Source: Callipepla californica brunnescens | Lineage: Eukaryota > Chordata > Aves > Galliformes > Odontophoridae | Direction: 5' to 3' | NCBI GenBank assembly: GCA_023055505.1 | Contig: JALIRH010000027.1 | Location: forward strand, 1,686,501 to 1,750,500 | DNA length: 64,000 nucleotides | Shown here: one piece after another, positions 24,901-35,148 of the stretch | Layout of the letters: every line of letters starts with the position of its first letter | Position numbering within the stretch: position 1 is the stretch's first letter | The notes under the pieces: model-generated | The model's input: the letters and a program-made list of their open reading frames with translations, nothing else | The model's database searches: none | Told to the model about the DNA's origin: nothing | Program-made: the position numbers and the translations under genes

Positions 24901-27900
24901 GCCTAAAATAAAAAAGTAACAGCATCGATTTGGCAAAGAGACCCTCTTAGCACTGGAATTCCTTCTCATGTTTTCCTTTTTACCCCAAAGAGGAATGGTA
25001 ACACACCCCCGTTCCTTTCCAAATACCGTGGCCTCAGAAATCCAAGAGCCCTGAGCTCTGCAGGGACCGTGAAGCTCTCAGTCCCCAGGCGGCAAACTGA
25101 GCTGCGTTTATTAATCTCCAGCCCGTGCCACCAGGGACTGCGACGTCGGGTACTGTAATTAGTCACCATGGGGGTTACCAACTGCGAGTCAGAGACAACT
25201 GTACATAATGGATGTCACGGCATGAAGAGGAGCTGATGAGCCCATTAAGAAAGCTGCCTGTCACTCTCGGAACATCCTGTTCCCTCACACTGAATACAGA
25301 AAGTGGTGTAAACGCTGAAGATGCGGAGGGACAGGAAATAGGGCACCCGCAGAGTGAAAGGCTGACTGTCTTGTTATTTGGCTATTTGGGAGATGCAACT
25401 AAAAGGAAGCCTTTAATCATTAAAAATGCCAAAAGGCAATTAATCTTACCCTGTTCGTTCCCCTGTCTGCTCACCTTTGGCCACGCAGTACAGTCACTTG
25501 AACTTCAGTTCTCAAAAGCGCCCGTGTGCTTAGCGAGTTACAGTTTACGTGAAGCAGCGTGGGAACATGGGCTACAGAGCTCCAAAAACCCACCGGGTTC
25601 CTGCAGCACGTCGTAATTCTTACAAAAATCAGTGGTAAATGCACACCAGGAGGTGTGGCTGGCTGAAGGAAACTGCCATGCTTAGAGATGTTGGGCTCAA
25701 ATCCCTGGAGTGCGTTTTAGTCAGAGTTTGGTATAACTGCTTGTCCTCAGCTGCGTGCTCACACTGACCCACTCACACACGGACACAATTTCAGGGAGGT
25801 GAAGGAAAAGGCCTCAGAAACTTCAGCGTGTTCAGAAAATACAGATTCCCTTTCAGAAGAAAATTTCTGAGCCTGTGGAAATGAAGTTCTGCCACGGCAC
25901 GGGAGAGTTCTACAGCAGGACTGTGCGGTGAGGGAGGATTACTTCCTAGGGAGGGGAGAGCACAGCAGGGAAATGAGCAACTTGATTTCTGACGTGGCTG
26001 AAATTGTCCTCCTCCACTTACAGACCTATAGCTCCTGCTGCAGACAAACTGGAAGGGGAAGCTGAGGGCTGTGGTGCTGCTGGGGGCACAAGCAGTGGCA
26101 TGCAGAGATGACTGACTTCAGTAGTTCAAGCTGCCGATGCCAGCACAGCTGCTGCCCTGCCCCTCTCCCTGTCACCACCACGCTTCTGAGGGAAGGACTG
26201 CAGCTCTGACAGCTCCCAGACAGCTAAACTGAGCCCACAGTAATCCCAAATACCTGCGATAAGAAGCACAGTGCAGCTGAGGCTGAAGGCTTTGAGAGCA
26301 GGGGAGGACAGTGAGTCAGCTGGATGTACGTGCACCACGCCGCGTCCCTGCCGAGGATGGAGCCTAATTGGATGGCACAAAGGCCACTTCTGTGTCTCTT
26401 GATCACAAAACCAAATTAAGCCCCGAGAAGTTTCAAACAAATCCCAACCTGAAAGTTCACCCTGAGAAGAAAGTGCTGCTAGCTGGTGTCGCTTCAGCTT
26501 TGCCCTGGAACAGAAGCAAAATGAAAATTCCAAACCAAAGCCGCTGCTCTAAAGCAAGGAAGAGAAGCAAAGCACAAGCAGCAGATCTGCTGATTTCCTG
26601 GGTGCGCTGAACAAAATCAGCCATGTGACAATGATGGGATTTTCTAGAAGACCTTTTAGGCGTGCAATTTCTGCATTAATCTGTTCAGAAGTCCCTACAA
26701 CATCTGCTGCTTCTCTACAACGGGAGTAACAGCCACTGTCACAGCCACATTTACAGTGCACTGACAGCTACAGATGAAAGCATGGGAATTACCAGCAGTG
26801 ACAACTGCTTGACAAGACACATTCTTGAGAGGTTTTCCATCACGGTATTTTTTAATCCTTGTGCAGATTCTGGATACGAACCTCAGCCACGACTGCAGTC
26901 CATGCAGTTCCAAGGGAGGGGAAAGGATTACAATCACAGATTACAGCAGGATCCAGCAGGACTCCAGCCTCGTGAATCCAGGTCACAGTCAGGCTCGGAG
27001 CAGCTCGCACTGCCCATCCTGACGGGCTCAGGGCAGGCAGGGCTCAGGGCCACGGCCTCCCAGCAGGGCCCAGCAGCTCCTTCCTGCAGCATCTGCCTGC
27101 TGGAGAAGAGCTCAATCAGCCACGTTTTGTCATTTGGAGAGGAACTCCTCTTAAGTGTCGAAGAAAATCACTTCTCCTGTTATCTAGCATAGAACTGGAA
27201 AGCTTAATATTACTTTTTTTTCCCGAGCTAATTTGTAAGTTCTCATTAGTGCTGTCTGTGCTGATGTCTGATCATAAGGGGGCCTCTGAGTGCTGAAATG
27301 TGTGCTCTCTAAATGTGCTCTGTGGCTACAGCTGCAGTGTGTGACAGAGCATCGGAATCCCATCCCAGGAACTGGTGCAGAATTTATTCTTTGTTAAAGT
27401 TTCCCAGCATCTTTGAGGACAGCAAACCTTCCATGTACAGTAAGGCCAGCGTGACCTTATCGTGACAGAAATGTCCACAGATTTCTTTGATTTTAAGAAC
27501 CAGTCTGTGTGGCAGTGAGGAGAAATACCAGAGAAATTTCAACAGCCCGGTGAGAGCACACTGCTCCAGCAGACGCTACGCGTGAGCCACCAGCCCTACC
27601 ATAAGCACACCTGACTGCCCTCCAGAGGACCTCGGTGCAACTCCTAAGCAAACCAGGCTTACCCAGGGGTAACCCAGAGCGAGCTGTGCTTTCCTGTAGG
27701 ACACGTGCACGGAATTCCTGTTCACTGATCCTACAGCATGGGAGGGGGGGATGCCTCCAGCACCGATGGGATGAGGACAGCTCAGCCCCAGAAGGATCAA
27801 ACCCTCAGGACCTTGAAGAGCTCTCAGCAGTTCGGGACTCTCTGAGGAGCAGGAATCAGCTGGCTTGTATCCATGCTATCTAAGGAGGTGATTCATGTCA

Positions 27901-30900
27901 CTGCTACAAATCCTAACCTGCTTGCAAAGAATATATCCTAATAAGATCTGCCTTTGTACAACAAACTTGTGCTGGGATTCCAGCTGTTCCAAATGCTGGT
28001 GGTACACAGAGATAGCTCAGAGGAGAAGCCCAAGGACAACCTGTGCTCCTGGTGCTCTGCCTCTCCCTTTCTCTCCCACCTGGAAGCACGTGGGACTGAG
28101 CACCATGCAGCACTGAGCAGGACACTGTGCCTCTGGCAGCACGCAGCCCGGGGTTGGGCTTCGCCTGGCATTGCTGGGAGCTCAGCAAATCACTGAGGCA
28201 GTTTCTCTGCGTATGTCTTCAAGAGCTTAACTCAGCAGTAGCCATTCAAAGCATCCACTTCACACAGAAACCAGTAACTGAAACCTCTCTGACACTGCTA
28301 ATGCTGTCAGCTGTTAGGAATATAGTAATGCCACCTGGAAAGAAATACAGCTGCAAATGGGATAGCCATTAAATAGCTGCGTGCCAGCTCAGGGGGATCT
28401 TTCCTGGGAAGCAAGAACAGTTCAGCAAAGAAGCTGAAAGTTCCTAGAAGAAGCAACCAGCACCATAAGGTAAAGACATCAGAGCAGGCACAGCTCCATT
28501 GATGATGTGAGATTTGCATCAGCAAATAGCTTTGGCTGCTATGTGTCTGCCTCCACAGAGCAAAAGGAAATTAAAAAGAAACAGAGAGCTCTGTGCCACT
28601 GGAGCAAATGCAGAGATGTCACTTGGTTCCAGAATGCGTTGTCTATCCAGCTAATATCGTAAACAGAGATGCAGACTCCCTCTCATCTGGCAAAACGTTG
28701 AGAGATGTGAATAATTCTGGTGGAGGAAAGAGGACTGTATTCATCTCTGTTCTGTAGTCAAAGGTCTGGGTGATACAGAGAGCTGATCACTGTTCTGTGT
28801 GCTGGGTTTGTTTTAATAACATACTGGGTCCTTAATGACTTTAAAGACAGCTAGCCAGATCTTTAGGAAAGGTACATAACTTCATCACCATGAGAACCTG
28901 CTTCTCTGTCTTTGTTAGGAAATGTCCCTCAGCTTGCTGAAGGTAAAAGAAGTCAGAAAAATGAGTTGGTTCAACACTATATAGCTTTGAGAAGTTATTC
29001 AATTGATAGACCAGCACTTCTCCAGCTAGATTCACAAGCAGAAGATCTGACAGCTCTGGTAGCTCTTTGTGTGCACCATTGGATGCCTTGTGTTGCTGAG
29101 AAAAAGCAAAAGTAAATCCCATTGGATTCCGTGAGCATCTGCATTGCTCGGTATCCTCCTTAAGCTTACTAACTGCACAGTATTTTAGACTCAGGTTAAG
29201 CCAACCCAGGTTAGCTTAAATGTGTAACAGTGTTGTATTTAACAGAGAAACACGGGCAGACATTATTCCAGTGTTGCTGTGAACATCTGCTCTGAGTTAC
29301 CAAAATTCCAGCTGAAAAACAAATATTTCCACTATAAATCAACCAAAACATTATCCCGAGTGCTGTAACAGATGCGAAATGATTCTGGCTCCCTTCATCC
29401 TGTGGTTTGGCTCTTCTCTTAAAATTGCTGTGAATATATTTATTTACACACTTCAAGAACTACACTCTCGAAATGGCTATTTAAGCTCACTTAGAACACG
29501 TCTGATGTTAGTTCAGAGCTAATGGGCACTTGAGAGACGATTCTTATTAATTACAGATGCTGCCATTTAACAGAAACACAGACCTGGTCCTGAGCCATCT
29601 CGAGAGCATTACCCTGCTCAAGCATTCCGAGTGCTTCGACACAACACCACTTGAACTGGTGACTTGGATTTGTGCAAGGGGAGTACTTGGGGCTCTGATT
29701 CTTTCTACTCTGCTGTGCTTTGCTACGTTTATTTGTTTGGTTTCCCCCCATTGTCACGCTGCCATTCATCTTTAGTTTCACGAGCCAAATGAATCAGAAG
29801 TGGTATTGCTTTAGCAGGGATAAAAGAAATGAAGGTTGTTTACTAAGCATTACGTTTGGAAGAGGCTCCCTGGTTAATGGCCTGTTTGAGCAGATGTTGC
29901 AATTCCACACTTCCAGGTGTTTAATTGCATTAAGCTGCATTTAAGCAACTCTAATTAAAGTCGCTTCCCTTTCTAACAAATTTTGTCACGTTAGAGATAT
30001 GTCAGCCCAGGAGGGAACAGCAATAGCACCAAAATCTTACCAGTAGGAATGAAAAATGCCTTTGGTTTACTCCTCTTTCTTTTCATCCTGTACACTTTGG
30101 TGGGGAGTGGATGAAACAGTGCTGCATTTTGAGGATAATGTTCTGTAGTTGCTAACGATTTTCTGTCCTAAACGTTTGGAGGAAAACTGCAGCCTAAATT
30201 TAAACAGTGCCTTTCATGATGATTGGGAAATGAGAGCTGCAGGCTAGCTACCCAGCCCACAAACAATAGGAACACATGGTCCACCCTGAGAGGCGATGGT
30301 GGCAAACGGAGCACTTGAGGGAAGCAGAAGGGAACAGCTTACCCTGCCATTGTGACTGTGCGGGACTGCAGCTTTCAGCCTGCGTCACAGTGAGAGGATC
30401 TCATCTGAGGGCTTCAGCCGTAAGCGCTCGTCTTAATCCCTGACAGAGATTTCAAACTTACTGAAAGAGTGTGGGACCACGTTTTCTGAAGGCAATTTGT
30501 TAATTAACGCGTAACCGTAAAGCAATCCTGCATACGTTTAAGCAGCAGAAAGATGTGCATTTTGCTTACCAATTCTATTTGTAAGGAGACTGAGACGTGT
30601 ATTGTGCACAAGAGGCTGCAGGCTGCATCCCTTTCATGGCATTACATATTTGCTTTATATGTTGTTAATTAGTCCTAATGTAGGCCTTCAAAGGAAAATC
30701 TCATTAAAATTCTGATTAGCGATGCTGGCAAGCAGCCATCTAAAGAGCCTCTATTTCTTCCTTTGATAAGTTTGAAGCAGCGATAGCAAACAGTAAAAAT
30801 AAGACCACAGCCTTCCTTCCTGTGCCAATCAAAATAACGTGTTCTCCAGGTCAGAGCCATTCGAGGGAAAATACAGGAGGACATCTTCATTTCCTTGCAC

Positions 30901-33740
30901 GTGTGCTGGTGGATGGCCATGGAATATTGGTTATTTTCATGCTCTTCATCAAGTCCAGTGCCTATGGGATGCTACACTGTGAGGTAATTAAGGGCATTTT
31001 TTAAGATTTAAAAGAATGGGAGTAAAATTATGTTTTAATATGAAACCAGTTTTGTCTGATGATTTTAGAACAAGTTGCTGCCCAAGGTTTTCAATATAGC
31101 TTACAGTCTAAATGCCTGGCCAGGAAAATACAGAGGTGAGAATGTCTTAGTCCAGACACAGGCAATTTTGTGTTTACGTTTTCACATTTCAAGACTGAGA
31201 ACTTTAAAAGAAAATATGATATTAAAAAAAAAAAAAAAGTCAAATGCAGAATGAAGCAGTGAAAGCAATCGTTCCATGTTCTCTTGAGCCTGCACGACCA
31301 TCAGAGGTTTGGATGATGCAGCTGCCAGCTACCACTACAACTTCTGTATTTCACTTAAATGCACAAAAGTAGTTTTACAATGCTGAACACGTTTGAAATG
31401 GCAACAATATGTCTCTCTTAATGTACACTTTTTTCCCCATACATGTCTGTCCTTATAGGAGGAATCAGGAATCTACTCTCTAATGATCTATTCATCTGCT
31501 CTTTCAGAAGACAAACAGGCAGCAGGACTCTGCAGGGGGCTGCTGTCCACAGCTGAGGGGAGAGGCAGGCCTTGTGCTGTGGCTGCCCAGGATCCTTGCA
31601 CTCTGAGCACAATTCCCCACGTGCAGCTGCTCCATCCCGTGTCACAGCAGGCAGCAGCCCCGGATGCTGCTCAGGCAGAGCCAACAAACGGTTATGGGAA
31701 AATACCTCAGCTTCCTTTTGGTGAACGCTGCAGCACTCAACTGAAATCCAGATTTTGGATGCTCAGTGTTAGAAAAGCTTACTCGATATTTGGAAACGCA
31801 TTTAAAAATCCAAGTTACCAATACTTCCCCCACCCGAGCCCTTTTAAACCATTATCTTCAGAGATCTGATCAATCTCGCGGTATAAAATAAAGGAGGGAA
31901 TTGTGTGCACAGAATGCAAGGTACGTTTGCTCCTTGAAATCGGTAGTTGTTCATTTCTGTGTTGCTTTATGGTATTTACAGATGTAGGTTTGTAAAGCCT
32001 GGCAGACTGGCATCACACATAGCAGTGTGTATGTTCTGATACTGAGATAGCAACTAGTTTCCAACTGATTTTTTTTTCCTCTCATGAGAGATTTAAAAAA
32101 ATAGGCCATAAGAGGGACAGAGGATAGATGCTAAGGCAGGGTGCTGCAGCCTGATCTTGGTACCAAGAGCCTTTTCCACTGCCACATACAACTGAGAGCA
32201 GGAGAATATTTTGGGGAGGAATAAGGGGGGGAAAATCTCACCTGCAAGCCTTACTGGATCCAGTCCTTCAGGATGAACTGCACGCAGGTCAGTAAGGAGC
32301 ACTTCTGCACAGCTTGCTGCTCTTTCAAAGCATGTGCTGTTCTGATGATTCTTTCATAAAAAGACATAGCATGACTTCTCATGTCTTTGTTTGGAAGGCT
32401 GACTGTTGTCTGCAGGGCTCGTCCCAGTTTTCCAGCAGGTCAGGCTTCCTTGAGAACGTGAAGAGGTTTATTGTATTTCTAGGTTCTCAATAAGATTAAA
32501 AACTGTTTTTCTATAATTTTTTTTAAGAGTAAAATCTGGGAATGAGGTGACTGTTACAGAACTGAGCCCAGAAGCACCGACAGAAAGGAATCCCAAGCTC
32601 TGGGTAGCTGCCTTGCAGGACTGGAGCCCAGAGCACTGCTCAGAGTTTAGTGTGTGTTCAGCATGAAGTTTTACAAATCCAGTTCTGATAAGCCTGAACG
32701 TGCAGAACACTCCAGGCTAAATTCTGCCTGACCTTCCCCAGCACCATGCCTCTGGCAAGCTTGCTGGAAACAGCCATTTGAAGGCGGAGAAATCTGGGTC
32801 ACTGACTTCACTAGAAACTCTGAATAAGGAAGAGATGCTCACCTTTCACTCCTTCCTCCTGTTACAGCTCTGCCCAGGGATGAGACATTTCATTCTCTTC
32901 TTGTGGGTGCTCTTCTACCTCCAGCAAAACCAGTGCCAACTTAAAATCAAACAGCCTAAGCATGTAAGAACAGCTATTTCTAACTGCCTTCCTGCTGCAC
33001 GCAAGCCAAAAGCGAGAAAGGAATAGGAACCGAGCACGGAGGAAGGATGGAGGTGTTTCTCCCATGGCACCAGCTGGGAGTTAGCCTTGTTCAGAGCAAC
33101 ATCCAGCTGCAGATCAGGCCAGTGGCTTGTCTCAGCCCAGCTGTGTCATCTCATTTAACTAGCTAGTCACACCTGCTGGGTCTAAACTGCTCCCCAAAGG
33201 CACCAAGAGCTTGAAGCAGTCCTGAGAGGCTGGTCAATGCTCGACGAGGTTATGGTTGCTTTAAAAAAATATACAGCAAAGTATTAATTCCAAAAACGTA
33301 GTCACTGCTGAGGGTAATGCTCGGAGTTCAAACCGGGTCAGCTCTCCAGGCGAGAACACGTATCTGGTGTACTGTCACGGTCAGGACTACACGTTGGCAG
33401 CTAAAATCATTCATCTTTCAGCTCGCAGCATGAAAGCAGCGCCTGGCTGTGTTTCTGGGGGGGTCACGCAGCAGAAGCTCTCGCTGTCAGAGCCACAGCA
33501 CAGCTCAGTGGGGCACGGGGCGGGATGCGCTGCCGGGGCTTCGTGTCCCCTTCAGAAGCTGCTGCTTTCAGCTCCTAGCCCTGGCTGGATGCGGTGTATA
33601 GACACGCACACTTGGTTTGCCGGGCACCTGAGGCCAGGCCGGGGCTGCTTTGCTGCTTCAGGCCTACAACGAACTCTGAAGGGCTGCCTGTCCCACTCCT
33701 CCTCAGTGGGGCACAAACACGGCTACTTCAGCCACGGGGA
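21946..33740. other. STXBP4-HLF intergenic region, no gene recognised
   Basis: This is about 11.8 kb of unique-looking DNA between the end of STXBP4 and the HLF CpG island. Open frames up to about 136 codons occur on both strands. None has a recognisable domain, consistent splice structure or codon pattern. There is an A-rich run near 31225-31238. Parts of 29.5-31.0 kb are AT-rich and rich in homeodomain-type TAATTA/ATTAA cores, which may mark conserved regulatory DNA (see findings). Confidence 0.65.
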
Positions 33741-33747
33741 ACCGCTC

Positions 33748-33831
33748 CTCGGCGCGCTCCCGCCTGAGGCGCGCTCCTTCCTGAGGCGCGCTCGTTCCTG
33801 AGGCGCGCTCCCGCCTGAGGCGCGATTCCCT
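33748..33831. repeat. Tandem repeat, 17-bp GC-rich unit, about five copies
   Basis: The unit CTGAGGCGCGCTCCTTC is repeated head to tail at 33764, 33781 and 33798. A degenerate copy starts at 33815 and a partial copy precedes at 33748. Copies alternate between TTC and CCGC-type ends. It sits at the upstream edge of the HLF CpG island. Function is unknown and it may simply be a polymorphic minisatellite. Confidence 0.85.
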
Positions 33832-33894
33832 CCCCCTGAGGAACCGCATTTAGAAGAGCGAAGCGGCTCCCAGAGCGCCCCCGGCGCCCGAGGT

Positions 33895-33900
33895 CACGTG
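33895..33900. promoter_or_regulatory. E-box CACGTG (upstream copy)
   Basis: This is a palindromic CACGTG in the context GGTCACGTGAGG, about 1.15 kb upstream of the HLF ATG. Canonical E-boxes of this form bind CLOCK:BMAL1, USF, MYC/MAX and TFE factors. It lies 97 bp upstream of a second copy. Confidence 0.6.
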
Positions 33901-33969
33901 AGGTGAGGCGCGGCGAGGCGGGGCGGGGACGGGCGGGGCGAGAGGGGCTCCGCGCGCTGCGATTGGCGC

Positions 33970-33980
33970 AAAGTAGGTCA
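33970..33980 (+). promoter_or_regulatory. ROR/REV-ERB response element (RORE)
   Basis: AAAGTAGGTCA matches the consensus W-A-W-N-T-R-G-G-T-C-A at every position. It ends 10 bases before the second E-box core context begins. In vertebrates such elements are bound by ROR activators and REV-ERB repressors and drive circadian expression. Function here is inferred from motif and location. Confidence 0.55.
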
Positions 33981-33989
33981 GCCCGCGCG

Positions 33990-33999
33990 GTCACGTGAC
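33990..33999. promoter_or_regulatory. E-box in perfect 10-bp palindrome GTCACGTGAC
   Basis: This is a second CACGTG (33992-33997) flanked symmetrically to give a 10-bp palindrome. The form suits USF and TFEB/MITF-type factors as well as CLOCK:BMAL1. It is 1.05 kb upstream of the HLF start codon and next to the RORE. Confidence 0.6.
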
Positions 34000-34772
34000 G
34001 GCGGCGCCCGCACCCCGAGTCGCGTTTCGAACCGCACAGAGCGGAGATCGAAGGAGGGGGGATTTCTTCGCAGAGATTCTCTGCCGCCGTCTGTCACGCA
34101 CCGCAGAGCGGGATGTTGCTGCGAAGGGTCAACCCCCGCTGCCGCACCGCCAGCGCCCGCCGCTGGCACGGTGGGACAGCGTCGGCCCTCAGGAGGCGCT
34201 GCTTTTTAGCTCAGAAATCACGCCGGGTGCCACGGAACGCGGCAGCGCGGCTCCCATGCCGCTCCGTTTCACTGACAGCGGCGTTTCGGGGTTGGTTTCA
34301 GTACATTTTGTCCGAAAGGCCAGTGATACAACAGCCCTCACAGCGATTCCGCTCTTTCCTCGCGGCCGCAGCCGCACGCCTTCCCTTTGCCGCTCCGCCG
34401 GTCCCCCGCATTGATCCTCCCTTTATAACAGCGCAGAGGGAGCGCTCCGTACCACAGCCCCACGCGCGCCGCCCCTGCCTGCAGTGAAAGCCCCGCAGCG
34501 CCGCCGCTTTGCGGTCCCACCGCTCCGGCGATGCTCAGCGCTCCGCGCGCTCCCGCCTCAGCGCGGGGCTGCGCGGGGTTAACGCTGAGCGCGGTTCCTC
34601 GGTTCGGCCGCTCCGAGGGCCGCGAGGGACGGAGCGCCGCGCGGGGTCACGCGGTCACGCGCGGCCTCCCGGTTACCGTGGAAACGGCGCCGGGTCCGGG
34701 GCCGGAGAGAGCGGCCCGACTCCTCCCGCCGCTCCGCGGGCCGACACCGCCCCGGGGCGGCGCTGAGGACCG

Positions 34773-34792
34773 CCCCCCCCCCCCCCCTCCCC
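34773..34792. repeat. C15 homopolymer run with C4 extension
   Basis: This is a run of 15 C, one T, then four C, immediately upstream of the CCAAT box and CRE. The complementary strand could form a G-quadruplex. Such runs are also prone to length error in assemblies. Confidence 0.8.
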
Positions 34793-34800
34793 ATCCCGCG

Positions 34801-34832
34801 CCAATGGCGGGGCCGCGCCGCTCGTGACGTCA
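34801..34832. promoter_or_regulatory. HLF: CCAAT box plus palindromic CRE in proximal HLF promoter
   Basis: CCAAT is at 34801-34805 and overlaps GGCGG. The full 8-bp palindromic cAMP-response element TGACGTCA is at 34825-34832. The two are about 20 bp apart and about 210-240 bp upstream of the HLF ATG. This spacing is typical of a core promoter with NF-Y and CREB/ATF sites. The transcription start is probably just downstream, but that is inferred. Confidence 0.6.
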
Positions 34833-35042
34833 GCGGCGCCTGCACATGGGCGCGCGGCCGGGGCGCGCGGCGCACAGCGGGAGCGGCGGTGCCGGAGGAG
34901 CCGCGCGGCGGAGGCGCTTTTCCCGCTCCGTGTGCCGTCCGTCGGCCCCGCCCCGCGCTGCTCTGTACCGCCGCGGCCGCCGCCGGAGGTTGAGGTGAAG
35001 GAGCCGCTGCCGCGCAGCTCTGCCCCGGAGAATCGCCCCACC

Positions 35043-35148
35043 ATGTCGCGGCCGCTCCCGCTGAACCCCACCTTCCTACCTCCCACCTACGGGGTGCTGA
35101 AGTCCCTGCTGGAAAACCCGCTCAAGCTGCCGCTCGCTCACGAGGACG
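35043..35148 (+). CDS. HLF: HLF coding exon 1
   Basis: It starts at ATG in the context CCCACCATGT and ends before the donor GTGAGA at 35149, leaving one base of an Ala codon. It encodes [20 protein letters not shown] and continues [15 protein letters not shown]. Mammalian HLF begins three residues earlier (Met-Glu-Lys before MSRPLPL). That extra start is absent here, so the second mammalian Met is the likely initiator. The 5' UTR upstream is GC-rich and its start is not defined. The frame is open upstream without a stop back past 34824. Confidence 0.95.

Noticed and set aside
29557..29775. 72-codon frame with a hydrophobic, membrane-like segment in the intergenic region
   Set aside because: It is a single short frame with no upstream promoter or splice evidence. 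The hydrophobic stretch comes from a T-rich patch.
33367..33801. 144-codon plus-strand frame running into the CpG island
   Set aside because: The open frame follows from high GC content and the 17-bp tandem repeat, and its peptide has no known features.
34531..34827. 98-codon Arg/Pro-rich frame in the HLF promoter as a separate gene or uORF
   Set aside because: It is typical of chance frames in CpG-rich DNA. It probably lies upstream of the transcription start, and its peptide is low-complexity Arg/Pro/Ala.
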